This document shows, in pieces, positions 42,099 through 54,028 of a stretch of DNA of 64,000 nucleotides. Under the pieces are notes generated by a model that was not told the DNA's origin, ran no database searches, and saw nothing but the letters and a program-made list of their open reading frames with translations. Position numbers and translations under genes: made by a program. The stretch is from Saccharospirillum salsuginis (lineage in GTDB: Bacteria > Pseudomonadota > Gammaproteobacteria > Pseudomonadales > Natronospirillaceae), in assembly GCF_014651855.1 (NCBI RefSeq), contig NZ_BMXR01000004.1, positions 150,730 to 214,729 of the forward strand, given 5' to 3'. How positions within the stretch are numbered: position 1 is the first letter of the stretch; each line of letters starts with the position of its first letter.

Positions 42099-42332
42099 AT
42101 GAGCGATCAACAGCATAAACTGCAACAACTGCTCTCGGAGAACGCCATATCTGAAGAGGAACTGGCGTTCTGCCTGGGCATTGAACCCGACCAGGCCTTG
42201 TCCTTGTGCCAGGGGCGCAAGAAACTCACCGACAAGTTGGCCCGTCAGATCGAGCAAACCTTCAGCAAACCGGCTTACTGGCTGGATGGCGGCGACTCCG
42301 ATTCCGGTCCAAACTACGATTTGTTTGGGTGA
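42099..42332 (+). CDS. Small helix-turn-helix protein, 77 residues
   Basis: Start at 42099 (AGGA upstream); the open frame before it crosses intergenic sequence. The protein MSDQQHKLQQLLSENAISEE continues with ELAFCLGIEPDQALSLCQGR, KKLTDKLARQIEQTF and SKPAYWLDGG. This looks like a lambda-repressor/XRE-type DNA-binding domain with a short tail. It lies between ppiD and kdsC in the same direction and 11 bases before kdsC. Its target is unknown; autoregulation of this small operon is a guess. Confidence 0.65.
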   Translation: MSDQQHKLQQLLSENAISEEELAFCLGIEPDQALSLCQGRKKLTDKLARQIEQTFSKPAYWLDGGDSDSGPNYDLFG

Positions 42333-42343
42333 GGAGTGACGGA

Positions 42344-42898
42344 ATGGAAATCAGCGGGGATCTGAAACTGGGTCTTCAGCGCATTCGCCTGGTGGTGTTC
42401 GATGTGGACGGCGTGCTCACCGACGGGCAGCTGTTTTATTCCGATGAGGGCGAGACCCTGAAAGCCTTCCACGTTCGCGATGGCGTGGCTTTGAAGCTGC
42501 TGCCCGATATGGGGGTCGATGTGGCCATCGTATCGGCCAAAGACAGCTCCATGCTGGCTTGCCGAATGGCCGAGCTCGGTGTGCATCACTATTACCCGGG
42601 CACCAAAGACAAGCGTAAAAGTGTGGAAGCGCTGGCTCGGAATCTCAGTTTAGCACCGGAAGAAGTCGCCTTTGTCGGCGATGACATGGTCGATCTGCAT
42701 GCCATGGCCTGGTGTGGTGTCGGCCTGGCTCCCCTGGATGCCTATGAGTATGTCCGCGACCGGGCGGACGTGGTGGTACCGGTGAACGGCGGCCATGGTG
42801 TCGCACGTTATGTAGCCGACCTGATCCTTCAAGCCCAGGGCAAGTTCGAACAAGCCTACAAGACCGCCTCACTCCCGCATTTCGAGCGAGATCGGTAG
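42344..42898 (+). CDS. kdsC: 3-deoxy-D-manno-octulosonate 8-phosphate phosphatase
   Basis: KdsC removes the phosphate from KDO-8-phosphate in lipopolysaccharide core synthesis. Start ATG at 42344 with GAGGAG upstream gives 184 residues. HAD motifs: nucleophile D20 and D22 in VVFDVDGVLTDG, motif II VAIVSAKDSSM, and motif III GDDMVDLHAM. The glycine-rich tail GGHGVARYVADLIL is typical of the tetrameric KdsC. It is convergent with kdsA, whose enzyme makes the substrate. The stop TAG lies in GTAGGGCGGGC, which resembles the start of the GTAGGGTGGGCA repeat. Confidence 0.95.
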   Translation: MEISGDLKLGLQRIRLVVFDVDGVLTDGQLFYSDEGETLKAFHVRDGVALKLLPDMGVDVAIVSAKDSSMLACRMAELGVHHYYPGTKDKRKSVEALARNLSLAPEEVAFVGDDMVDLHAMAWCGVGLAPLDAYEYVRDRADVVVPVNGGHGVARYVADLILQAQGKFEQAYKTASLPHFERDR

Positions 42899-42937
42899 GG
42901 CGGGCCGGTCCGCAACCTTGTCTGGCTATAGACGTCG

Positions 42938-42968
42938 GTCGGATGGGCGCGATAGCGCCTGATCCGAC
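42938..42968. repeat. REP-like palindrome between kdsC and kdsA
   Basis: GTCGGAT...ATCCGAC encloses GGCGC-gata-GCGCC. It lies between convergent genes, has no T-run, and looks like a REP-type palindrome that may also stop transcription from both sides. Confidence 0.55.
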
Positions 42969-42991
42969 ACTTTTGACGCTATGGGCGATGG

Positions 42992-46016
<3,025 letters not shown>

Positions 46017-46032
46017 TTCCCGGGTTTCGGGA

Positions 46033-47088
46033 TCAGTCGCGGTCGAGCACCCGGCTGCTCAACACGCCCTCGGGCAACTGCATGGTGATGCAGTGCAGGC
46101 TGCCGAACTGTTCGATCAGTGCCCGGCAGTCGATGGCGACCACGCGGTGGTCCGGAAAGGCGGTGGCCAGTGCTTCATAAGCCGGGCCATCCTGGGGGAC
46201 GCCATAGGTTGACATCAGCACCAATTGGTTGGTAACCAGGAAGTTGGCGTAGGTGGCCGGCAAGCGTTGTTTTGACGCGCTGAACTGTGCCTCCGGCCAG
46301 GGCAGGGCGATCAGGCGGAAGGTGTCGCCATCGGCGGTGCGAAAGGTTTTCAACTGATCGGCCATGCGACCGAGCGCCGCGTGATGCTCGTCCCGCGGGT
46401 CGTCGCAGCCCTGGTACACCAGGGTATTGTCCGGCGCAAACCGCGCCAGCGTGTCGATGTGCGCATCGGTGTCGTCGCCCGCCAGTGCCCCATCGTCCAG
46501 CCACAGGATTGTTCGGGCGCCGAACCAGTCTTTAAGCCGGGCTTCCAGCGTGGCGGTATCCTGGGTGTTGTTTCGATTGGGGTTGAGCAGGCAGGCGCGG
46601 GTGGTCATCAGAGTGCCCCGGCCATCGGATTCGATGCTGCCGCCTTCCAGTACCCAGTCGACCGTCTCGAGCGGTGCCCGGAAAAGACCCAGGTCGGCCA
46701 TGGTCTGGTTCAAGGCGTTGTCCCGACGGGCATCGAACTTGTTCCCCCAGCCGTTGAAGGTGAAATCCAGCAGCTTGGGTGTTCCGTCTTCCAGCACGGT
46801 GATCGGGCCGTGGTCGCGGGCCCAGGTATCGTCGCTGTCGACCCGGACCAGATGGCACCGGGCCTGGTTGATGCTTTCCCGCTCGAACTGGACCACCAGC
46901 CGTTCCGTGTCCACCGATTCATGCACCTGGATGACCACATCCTGGGTGTGGCTGAGCGCCCCCACGATGTCCAGATAGACAGCTTCGACGGCTTCCATCT
47001 GGTCGACCCAGTCGGACTCCGCGTGGGGCCAGGTCAGCAAAATGGCATCCTGTTTGTGCCATTCAGCGGGCAGGTGACGGACGGGCAT
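46033..47088 (-). CDS. aguA: Agmatine deiminase family protein
   Basis: A 351-residue member of the agmatine deiminase/peptidylarginine deiminase fold. The first step of one arginine-to-putrescine route is agmatine to N-carbamoylputrescine. Catalytic residues are in DTWARDHGPI, EGGSIESDGRGT, WLDDGALAGDDTDAHIDT (histidine) and the nucleophile cysteine 333 in GSLHCITMQLP. The usual partner AguB is not adjacent. Closely related enzymes act on other guanidines, so agmatine is likely but unproven. Confidence 0.82.
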   Translation of the reverse strand: MPVRHLPAEWHKQDAILLTWPHAESDWVDQMEAVEAVYLDIVGALSHTQDVVIQVHESVDTERLVVQFERESINQARCHLVRVDSDDTWARDHGPITVLEDGTPKLLDFTFNGWGNKFDARRDNALNQTMADLGLFRAPLETVDWVLEGGSIESDGRGTLMTTRACLLNPNRNNTQDTATLEARLKDWFGARTILWLDDGALAGDDTDAHIDTLARFAPDNTLVYQGCDDPRDEHHAALGRMADQLKTFRTADGDTFRLIALPWPEAQFSASKQRLPATYANFLVTNQLVLMSTYGVPQDGPAYEALATAFPDHRVVAIDCRALIEQFGSLHCITMQLPEGVLSSRVLDRD

Positions 47089-47156
47089 ACGAGCTCCTTG
47101 AAGGCCGGCTTACGAAAAAAGGGCGCGTATTATACATGAGCGGGAGGATGGGCGCT

Positions 47157-47693
47157 TTATTTATCGCGGTTTCTCGCTTGCACTTTAAACATATGACGCG
47201 TCAGGGTTTGGCGTTGTGATTCGGTCAAACCGATGAACTCCAGATGCAGCCGGGTTTGGTCGCCTTCCCGGGCGGCATCGGCGACCCGGGCCTGGCAGAA
47301 CAGCGACAGATAGCTGGGTGTGAAGATGATCGCCAGCGCCAATTCCTGGTCCACATTGAAATCGCCCGGCAGCAGGGCGGAACAGCCGCCTTCGCTGATG
47401 TCGATGTTCTGGGCGTTCAGGTTGCTCTCCTGGACGTCGCGGATGTGCAGGGTGCGCGACATCAGGTCGAGCTTATCGTTGAACAGCTTCATCAACTTGC
47501 GGACCGAGGCGTCCTTCACCCGATCCAGAAATTCGAGAAACTGAGCGTCCACCTGTTCGAATTCCTTCACGATCGCGATCTGGTGCAGGTCGGGGAAGTA
47601 ATCCGGTACCGACGGCTTATCCGGCTCGAACGGAGCGGTGCTGAGGTAGGCGGTATCGGTGACGCGGAAAAATTCCCGGCGATCGGTATCCAT
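47157..47693 (-). CDS. PilZ-domain protein
   Basis: A 178-residue cytoplasmic protein. It opens with the arginine-rich DTDRREFFRVTDTAYL and has NIDISEGGCSALLPGDF, whose DxSxxG motif is the second half of the c-di-GMP-binding signature. A beta-barrel end follows (RLHLEFIGLTE). A helical insert of about 80 residues sits between these parts. It presumably senses c-di-GMP; the output is unknown. It is divergent from lolC. Confidence 0.82.
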   Translation of the reverse strand: MDTDRREFFRVTDTAYLSTAPFEPDKPSVPDYFPDLHQIAIVKEFEQVDAQFLEFLDRVKDASVRKLMKLFNDKLDLMSRTLHIRDVQESNLNAQNIDISEGGCSALLPGDFNVDQELALAIIFTPSYLSLFCQARVADAAREGDQTRLHLEFIGLTESQRQTLTRHMFKVQARNRDK

Positions 47694-47802
47694 GGGTACT
47701 CCTCTTCCGGCCGTCGCGCGGCCTCACAGTGTTTGTAACGATCCCGAAAGTGTAGCCAATTTCAGCTTGGCACGCTGTGGGCCGAATGGTTTAATGCGCG
47801 CC

Positions 47803-49047
47803 ATGCTGAATAATATTCCTGTGTTGATCGGGCTGCGCTACCTCCGCGCCCGGCGACGTAATCACTTTATTTCCTTTATTTCCGGTGTCTCCATGGTCGG
47901 ACTGACGTTGGGCGTGATGGTCCTGATCATCGTGCTGTCGGTCATGAATGGGTTCGACCGGGAACTGCGCAACCGTATTCTGGGCATGGTGCCGCACGTG
48001 ACCTTGTCCGAGCGTGGTGGCATGAGCGATTGGCAAAACGTGGCCGAGGCCACTATGCAGCACCCTCAGGTCACGGGTGCCAGCCCTTATACCGAAAGCC
48101 AGGGCATGCTGGTGGGTCCGCGAGAAACCCGGGGCGCTCTGGTTCAGGGCATTCATCCCGAAACGCTCGACCAGGTGTCCATCCTCCCGAATCACATCGA
48201 ATCCGGCTCCCTGGGTGATTTGGTCGAGGGTGATTTCGGCATCCTGTTGGGCGACATTCTGGCCCGTCGGCTTGGGGTCTCCGTGGGCGACAAGGTGACC
48301 ATGATGGTGCCCGAGGTTACCGTCAGTCTGGCCGGGGTGTCCCCTCGATTCAAACGATTCACCGTCGTCGGCACCTTTGCCGTAGGCGCCGAACTGGATG
48401 CCAACCTGGCGGTGACTCATATGAACGATCTGGGCCGGTTGTTGCGCTACGGCAGTGCCGTCGACGGCGTCCACCTGAAAGTGGACGACATCTTCCAGGC
48501 CCGGCGCATCGGTATCGAAGCCGGTCGGGAGCTCCAGGGGCGGTACCTGGTATCCGATTGGACCCGCACGCAAGGAAATCTGTTTCAGGCCATCCAGATG
48601 GAAAAACGCATGGTCGGCCTGCTGTTGTTCATGATCGTGGCCGTGGCGGTGTTCAACATCGTCTCCAGCCTGGTGATGATGGTGACAGACAAGCAGGGTG
48701 AGATTGCCATTTTGCGTACGCTCGGGGCGCGCAGTTCACAGATCATGGGCATTTTCATTGTACAGGGCACGGCCATCGGGTTGATCGGCATTACCCTGGG
48801 GGTTGTCTTGGGCGTTGTGGGTGCCTGGTCCGTGGCGGACATCATCAACTGGATCGAAAACGTCTTTAACATCCAATTTCTGAGCGCCGAGGTGTATTTC
48901 ATCAGTTATATCCCATCGGAATTGAAATGGTCCGACGTGCGCGTTATCGCCATCGCTTCTTTCGTGATCAGTGTTTTGGCGACCTTGTATCCGGCTTGGC
49001 GGGCATCGCGCATTTCACCGGCGGAGGCGCTGCGTTATGAGTCGTGA
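47803..49047 (+). CDS. lolC: Lipoprotein-releasing system transmembrane protein (LolC/E type)
   Basis: With the ATPase LolD this permease extracts outer-membrane lipoproteins from the inner membrane and hands them to LolA. From MLNNIPVLIGLRYLRARRRN (47803) it has 414 residues: one N-terminal membrane helix (GLTLGVMVLIIVLSVMNGF), a large periplasmic domain and three C-terminal helices (VGLLLFMIVAVAVFNIVSS, IFIVQGTAIGLIGITLG, ASFVISVLATLYPAW). ATG at 47794 is an alternative start. No second permease (lolE) follows lolD, so a homodimeric LolF-like system is possible. Confidence 0.92.
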   Translation: MLNNIPVLIGLRYLRARRRNHFISFISGVSMVGLTLGVMVLIIVLSVMNGFDRELRNRILGMVPHVTLSERGGMSDWQNVAEATMQHPQVTGASPYTESQGMLVGPRETRGALVQGIHPETLDQVSILPNHIESGSLGDLVEGDFGILLGDILARRLGVSVGDKVTMMVPEVTVSLAGVSPRFKRFTVVGTFAVGAELDANLAVTHMNDLGRLLRYGSAVDGVHLKVDDIFQARRIGIEAGRELQGRYLVSDWTRTQGNLFQAIQMEKRMVGLLLFMIVAVAVFNIVSSLVMMVTDKQGEIAILRTLGARSSQIMGIFIVQGTAIGLIGITLGVVLGVVGAWSVADIINWIENVFNIQFLSAEVYFISYIPSELKWSDVRVIAIASFVISVLATLYPAWRASRISPAEALRYES

Positions 49048-49747
49048 AGTATTGCAATGCCACAATGTCAGCCGGCATTTCAAATTGGGGCCGCAGACGG
49101 TCGAGGTGTTGAGCCACATCGATTTCAGTGTGGAGCCGGGTGAACTGGTCAGCATTGTCGGCAGCAGCGGTTCGGGCAAAACCACGTTGTTGAACTTGTT
49201 GGCCGGGCTGGATACGCCGTCCGAGGGCGATGTCTATATGGCCGGTCAGGCGCTGTCGAAACTGGGTGACCGTGAACGCGCCCGGCTACGCAATCAGTAC
49301 ATGGGGTTCGTGTTTCAGTTCCACCATTTGCTGCCCGAGTTCAGTGCTTTGGAAAACATTGTGATGCCAATGGTGATCGGTGGCCATTACCGGTCCGATT
49401 CGCATCAAAAAGCGCACGATCTGCTGGAGCGGGTCGGTATGAAGGATCGCGCTCTGCACCGTCCCGCGGAGCTGTCCGGGGGGGAGCGTCAGCGCGTGGC
49501 CATCGCGCGTGCCCTGATCAATGAGCCGAAGGTGGTGCTGATGGATGAGCCCACCGGGAATCTCGACGACAGCACCTCGGAGCAGGTCCATGATTTGATT
49601 ATGGAATTGAACCGGGATTCCAACGCCAGTTTTGTGGTGGTGACGCACAACCAGGAATGGGCGCAGCAGATGCCGAGACAGTTGCGTTTGAAGAAAGGTC
49701 GTATTTCGACGATCCAGTCGGCGTCGGATCAAGACCCGAAGGCGTAA
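49037..49747 (+). CDS. lolD: Lipoprotein-releasing system ATP-binding protein
   Basis: The ABC ATPase of the lipoprotein-release complex. Start MSREVLQCHNVSRHF at 49037 overlaps the end of lolC by 11 bases, with GGAGG inside lolC. The 236 residues carry Walker A GSSGSGKTTLLNLLAGLD, the Q-loop FVFQFHHLLPEFSALENI typical of LolD, the signature LSGGERQRVAIARAL, Walker B VVLMDEPTGNLDD and the H-loop VVTHN. Confidence 0.96.
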   Translation: MSREVLQCHNVSRHFKLGPQTVEVLSHIDFSVEPGELVSIVGSSGSGKTTLLNLLAGLDTPSEGDVYMAGQALSKLGDRERARLRNQYMGFVFQFHHLLPEFSALENIVMPMVIGGHYRSDSHQKAHDLLERVGMKDRALHRPAELSGGERQRVAIARALINEPKVVLMDEPTGNLDDSTSEQVHDLIMELNRDSNASFVVVTHNQEWAQQMPRQLRLKKGRISTIQSASDQDPKA

Positions 49748-50293
49748 TCAGCGGCTTTCGTGCGCCGCTTGCCGTCTCTGTCGCCGCTTCTGATCCCGCC
49801 GGCGGCGATTGAGGCGGTATTTCCAGTGATAGAGCCCGCTCATCAGCCCGTATCCCATGGGCGCCAGAACCCCTCCGACAATGATACCTCCCAGCATCAT
49901 GGGCCAATAGAGGTCCATCATCAGGGCGGCGATCAGTCCTTTTTGCTGCAGAGTTTCGAAGGCAATCACAGAATTCCCGATCAACCGGGATCCTAGCCAG
50001 TAGGTGCCGTAGAATAGGAACGGCATGGTGAAGGGGTTGGTCAACCACACCAGGGCCACCGAGAAAGGCAGGTTGGCGGTCAGTCGAATGGCCAGCAGGC
50101 CGGCGATGACCATTTGGCCCGGAATCGGGATCATGGCGATGAACAGGCCGATGGCGAAGGCGCGGGCGACACTGTGTCGATTGAGGTGCCAGATGCCGGG
50201 CTCGTGCAGCCAGTGACCGAACCGCTGCAGGCTCGGAATGCGGCGTACGCGTTCCGGGTCGGGCATCCATTTTTGCAGCGTTTTACGGGGCAT
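49748..50293 (-). CDS. DUF2062 membrane protein
   Basis: A 181-residue protein with the DUF2062 core: SVARAFAIGLFIAMIPIPGQ, LPFSVALVWLTNPFTMPFLF and GYWLG-like YGTYWLGSRL. It has three membrane segments and a very basic C-terminal tail (RRRRDQKRRQRRQ). The function of the family is not established. It is convergent with lolD, its stop directly adjoining that of lolD. In pseudomonads it also lies between lolCDE and comEC. Confidence 0.88.
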   Translation of the reverse strand: MPRKTLQKWMPDPERVRRIPSLQRFGHWLHEPGIWHLNRHSVARAFAIGLFIAMIPIPGQMVIAGLLAIRLTANLPFSVALVWLTNPFTMPFLFYGTYWLGSRLIGNSVIAFETLQQKGLIAALMMDLYWPMMLGGIIVGGVLAPMGYGLMSGLYHWKYRLNRRRRDQKRRQRRQAAHESR

Positions 50294-50413
50294 AGAGTCG
50301 CGGGGTGATTGGCCAAAGGGTGCGCATTATGCCGGGTCCGGCCCACTGAATAAAGGTACACCCTTTGTGGAATTGTTACGTAGAGTAGGGTGGATGGCTA
50401 CGTGCCAAAACCC

Positions 50414-50527
50414 GTGGCCGTCGTTGCGCGCGCTCTTCCAGGGACCGCTGTGAACCCGTCCATGGGCGCTTAGCTTCGGCATCCTTGCCTCAGATGTCCC
50501 TTCCAGAGCACCCCCAACGGCGGCCAC
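50414..50527 (+). repeat. ERIC-like hairpin repeat, copy 3
   Basis: It has the same central part as the copies near 22.3 and 22.6 kb (GGACCGCTGTGAACCC, TCCATGGGCGCTTAG, CTTCGGCATCC, CTCAGATGTCCC). The arms here, GTGGCCGTCGTTG...GCTCT and AGAGC...CAACGGCGGCCAC, are unlike those of the other copies but largely complementary to each other. It sits about 60 bases before comEC. Confidence 0.8.
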
Positions 50528-50587
50528 TGGCCCCTGAATAACCACACATTACTGATCGCAATTTTTACATAGGGAGCCTACTCCAAC

Positions 50588-52807
50588 ATGGTCAATGGAA
50601 TGACCGCAGCCGCTTGGTTGTCGATCACGCTACCGATTGTCTGGTTTTACTGGGGGCCGCCTTGGGCGGCGGGTTGGGCGTTGGTCACGGTTGCATTGAT
50701 GGGGTGGCGGCGGCCTGGGGTTTGGGTGTTGGGTGGCGCCCTGGTGTTAGTTTTGTTGGTCCGGCTGGAGTGGGAGTTGGAGCGGGTGTTGCCCCGGGTG
50801 GAGCAGCATAAGGCTCATGTGTTGACCGTGTGTCTGGATCAGCCGGCTCGGGACTATGGCGATTATCAGGCGGCGGTGGTTCGGGTGGTTGATCAGCCGG
50901 AGGCGTTGACGTTGCGACGGGTTCGGGTGACGGCGGAGCCGGAGGTGGCTTTGGTGCCAGGCGAGTGTCTGGTGGCGAAGGTTCGCTTGCGGCAGCCGTT
51001 GGGACGTTTGGTGCCGGGGAATTTCAATCCGACCCGGTATTATTTTTCGGAACGTATCGATGCGTTGGCGACCTTGGTCGAGGTTGAGCGTCGATTTACC
51101 CGGCCGTCGGTGCCGACGCGGTTGTATCGGCGTGCCGAACCGGTGTTTGCGGGGTCGCAGGCTTTGGGTGTCTGGGCGGCTCTGGCCCTGGGTTGGTCGG
51201 GAGCGCTTGACGATTCGCTGTCGGATGTCTTCGAGCAGAATCAGATCAAGCACCTGGTTGTGGTCAGCGGCATGCACGTGGGGATGGTGGCGGCCTGGGC
51301 GTTGTTTGCCTGCGGCCTGTTGATGCGTGTACCGGGTGCGGATCGATTGGGCGTCGGGCTGATGCGACTGGTGTCGGTGGCGGCGGCGAGTGGGGCGTTC
51401 GTGGCGTTGACCGGATTCGGGTTTCCGGGGGTTCGGGCCTGGGTGATGCTGGTGATTCCCCTGACCGCGCTGGCGTTGGGGTTTCGTTTGAGCAGCACCC
51501 AGGTTCTGGCCAGTGCGGCGGTGGCGATTGCGGTACTGCAGCCACAGGCCTGGCTCGACAGCGGTGCCTGGTTGAGTTTCGGCTTGGTGGCGGTTCTGGT
51601 TCGGTTGGCCGAGCGTTGGCGCAGCCTGGAGCTGCCGACCTGGCAATTGGCTATCCGGCTTCAGTTGGCGTTGTCGGTATTGATGGTGCCGGTGGGCAGT
51701 GTGATGGGGTTTGACTGGCATCCGCTGTCGATTCCGATCAATCTGGTGATGATTCCGCTGGTTACGCTGGTGGTGTTGCCCTGGAGTCTGGTCATTCTGG
51801 CCATGCCGACTCTGGCCTGGGTCCCGGGTTACGAGAGCCTGGTTTCGATCGGAATAGAGGTGCTGGACGTTCTGGCCGACTGGCACGCCTCTTCTCCGGC
51901 CTGGACCGGGTTGGAGGTAGGCCTGGTGGGAGTAGGGCTGTGGTTTTTGCTCAGTCAGATGGTGGCCGGTCGCCAACGTTGGTTGCTGGTGCCGATGTTG
52001 GCGATCGTGGGGTTGGGTCCTCGCACGTCCAGCGCGCCCGAAGCGTTCCGAATGACGATGCTGGATGTCGGGCACGGCGAGGCGATTCTGCTGGAGTGGC
52101 CCGACGCCACCTGGCTGTACGACACCGCCGGGCAGTGGAGCGATGGCCGTTCGATCGCGGCCCAGCGCCTGGCCGGCTGGTTCAAACGTCGGGACATCGA
52201 ACTGGACGGTATCCTGGTCAGCCACGCCGATCTGGATCATGTCGGCGGAGCCGCCTGGGCGGTTCACCAGTGGCCCGCCGCCCGGCGATTGGCCGGGGAG
52301 CCGGATGCGGTAGCGAGCATTGCTCGGGCTCGCGGGTGGCAGGATTGTCATGCGCTGGCTGAGGATGCGTCCTTGACCTTCCGGGTATTGCCGATTCCCA
52401 AGTCCTTTCGGGTCGATTCCAACGCACATTCCTGCGTCATCGCCATCGACACGCCCTCGGGGCGGGTGCTGATCACCGGTGATGCCGATCGACTGGTCGA
52501 GTACTGGCTACTACAGGCGTTTCCAGAGGTCTTTCCGGTGGCGATTCAAGTCATTGGCCATCATGGCAGTCATACCAGCAGTGCCAGTGCGTTTCTCGAT
52601 GCCAGTCCGGACGCGCTCTTGCTGGTCAGTTCCGGCGACCGGGCATCGCCCCGCTGGCCGAGTCGACCCTTGTTGACCTATCTCGGGGACCGGGGCCGGC
52701 CGCTGACCAGTACGGCCCGGCGGGGAACGGTGACGGTGGTCCAGCGGGACGGCGGTTGGCGCGCGCTGGACCGGGCATCGGCCTTCCGCGAGAGGCTGCT
52801 GGAGTGA
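50588..52807 (+). CDS. comEC: ComEC/Rec2 DNA-uptake channel protein
   Basis: ComEC carries single-stranded DNA across the inner membrane in natural transformation. The 739 residues have N-terminal helices, an oligonucleotide-binding-like periplasmic part, the Competence domain (KHLVVVSGMHVGMVAAWALF near 220, GFPGVRAWVML), and further helices. The C-terminal metallo-beta-lactamase-like part has MLDVGHGEAILLEW, SHADLDHVGGAAW, VLITGDADR and VIGHHGSHTSS. Base composition is strongly G-biased at third positions, which creates long spurious frames on the other strand. ComEA and pili would be encoded elsewhere. Confidence 0.94.
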   Translation: MVNGMTAAAWLSITLPIVWFYWGPPWAAGWALVTVALMGWRRPGVWVLGGALVLVLLVRLEWELERVLPRVEQHKAHVLTVCLDQPARDYGDYQAAVVRVVDQPEALTLRRVRVTAEPEVALVPGECLVAKVRLRQPLGRLVPGNFNPTRYYFSERIDALATLVEVERRFTRPSVPTRLYRRAEPVFAGSQALGVWAALALGWSGALDDSLSDVFEQNQIKHLVVVSGMHVGMVAAWALFACGLLMRVPGADRLGVGLMRLVSVAAASGAFVALTGFGFPGVRAWVMLVIPLTALALGFRLSSTQVLASAAVAIAVLQPQAWLDSGAWLSFGLVAVLVRLAERWRSLELPTWQLAIRLQLALSVLMVPVGSVMGFDWHPLSIPINLVMIPLVTLVVLPWSLVILAMPTLAWVPGYESLVSIGIEVLDVLADWHASSPAWTGLEVGLVGVGLWFLLSQMVAGRQRWLLVPMLAIVGLGPRTSSAPEAFRMTMLDVGHGEAILLEWPDATWLYDTAGQWSDGRSIAAQRLAGWFKRRDIELDGILVSHADLDHVGGAAWAVHQWPAARRLAGEPDAVASIARARGWQDCHALAEDASLTFRVLPIPKSFRVDSNAHSCVIAIDTPSGRVLITGDADRLVEYWLLQAFPEVFPVAIQVIGHHGSHTSSASAFLDASPDALLLVSSGDRASPRWPSRPLLTYLGDRGRPLTSTARRGTVTVVQRDGGWRALDRASAFRERLLE

Positions 52808-52922
52808 CCAGGCCGGGCCCGGTTCCCAAACCGAGAAATACGTCAGAATCTGCGTGAATTCAACGAGTTAAGTTTGTCTATGAGTGTGTTAAATTACGCT
52901 CGTCTTAGTGGAGGTAACTTTC

Positions 52923-53537
52923 GTGTTTGAGATTATCAAAGCGGGCGGTTGGTTGATGGTGCCAATCGTGCTGTGCTCCGTCATTGCCATCGCCATCATC
53001 GTGGAACGGTATTGGGCGCTGCGCTTGGCCAAGGTCAAACCCAAGGACCAACTGCCAAAAGTGTGGATGTGGATCAAGAATCAGGAGCTGGATTCGTCCA
53101 AGCTGAAGGAACTGAAGGGCGGCAGCCTGTTCGGATATATCCTGTCCTCCGGTCTGACGGCATCCAAGCACGGCCGCGAGGCCATGAAGGACGCCATCCA
53201 GGAGGCCGGCACCCACGTCGCACACGAGATGGAAAAATTCCTCAGCACCCTGGGCACCATTGCTGCGGTTTCCCCCTTGCTAGGCCTGCTGGGTACGGTG
53301 CTGGGTATGATCGAGGTGTTTACCGCCATCATGGTTCAAGGAACCGGCAACACCGGCGTACTGGCCGGCGGTATTTCCCAGGCGTTGATCACCACGGCCG
53401 CGGGCCTGAGCGTCGCCATCCCGGCCCTGATCTTTCACCGGGCTCTGAGCCGTCGCGTCGATGAGCTGCTGGTCTCGATGGAGCAGGACAGCGCCAAACT
53501 GGTGGACGCCATCCATTCCGACGCCAGCGGCAACTGA
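52923..53537 (+). CDS. exbB: ExbB/TolQ-type proton channel subunit
   Basis: With ExbD it forms a proton-driven motor that energises TonB or a similar protein. The start is the GTG at 52923 because GGAGGT lies seven bases before it; this gives 204 residues starting VFEIIKAGGWLMVPI. Three membrane segments are visible: GGWLMVPIVLCSVIAIAIIV, then ISTLG-like FLSTLGTIAAVSPLLGLLGT, and SQALITTAAGLSVAIPALIF. exbD follows after 12 bases. The pair next to lpxK is conserved in Pseudomonas and Vibrio relatives; the TonB partner is not nearby. Confidence 0.93.
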   Translation: MFEIIKAGGWLMVPIVLCSVIAIAIIVERYWALRLAKVKPKDQLPKVWMWIKNQELDSSKLKELKGGSLFGYILSSGLTASKHGREAMKDAIQEAGTHVAHEMEKFLSTLGTIAAVSPLLGLLGTVLGMIEVFTAIMVQGTGNTGVLAGGISQALITTAAGLSVAIPALIFHRALSRRVDELLVSMEQDSAKLVDAIHSDASGN

Positions 53538-53549
53538 CAGGAGCGAAGC

Positions 53550-53969
53550 ATGCGATTCAGACGCAGCACCCGTCAGGAAGAGGTTCAGGTCAACCTGACG
53601 CCTTTGATTGACGTCGTTTTCCTGTTGCTGATCTTCTTCATGGTGTCGACCACCTTTACCCGCGAAACCAAGCTGGAGATCGACCTGCCGGAGAGTTCCA
53701 GTGAGGCGGTTCTGGGCGACGAGCGTCCGCTCGAGATCCTGGTCGATGCCAACGGGAATTACGCGGTCAACAATACGCCCCTGCTGCGCAACGACAGCGA
53801 CTCCCTGAAGCAGGCCCTGGCCGAGGTGGCCGGCCAGAACCGGGACCAGACCGTCATCATCACCGGGGACGCCCAGGCGCCGCACCAGGCGATGATTTTC
53901 GCACTCGATGCCGTCGGCCAGATGGGGTTCACCAAGGTTAGCTACGCCACCCGGATGCCGGAGGAATGA
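53550..53969 (+). CDS. exbD: ExbD/TolR-type proton channel subunit
   Basis: A 139-residue partner of the upstream ExbB. It has a short cytoplasmic tail and one membrane helix with the proton-carrying aspartate 21 (NLTPLIDVVFLLLIFFMVS). A periplasmic domain follows (RPLEILVDANGNYAVNN, VIITGDAQAPHQAMIFALDA, FTKVSYATRMPE). AGGAG precedes the ATG. lpxK begins 59 bases on. Confidence 0.95.
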   Translation: MRFRRSTRQEEVQVNLTPLIDVVFLLLIFFMVSTTFTRETKLEIDLPESSSEAVLGDERPLEILVDANGNYAVNNTPLLRNDSDSLKQALAEVAGQNRDQTVIITGDAQAPHQAMIFALDAVGQMGFTKVSYATRMPEE

Positions 53970-54028
53970 TGAACCCTTGCCGGGCGACCCAGGGGGTCGC
54001 CTCTCTCCGCGTAGCCTGAAGGCCGGAT

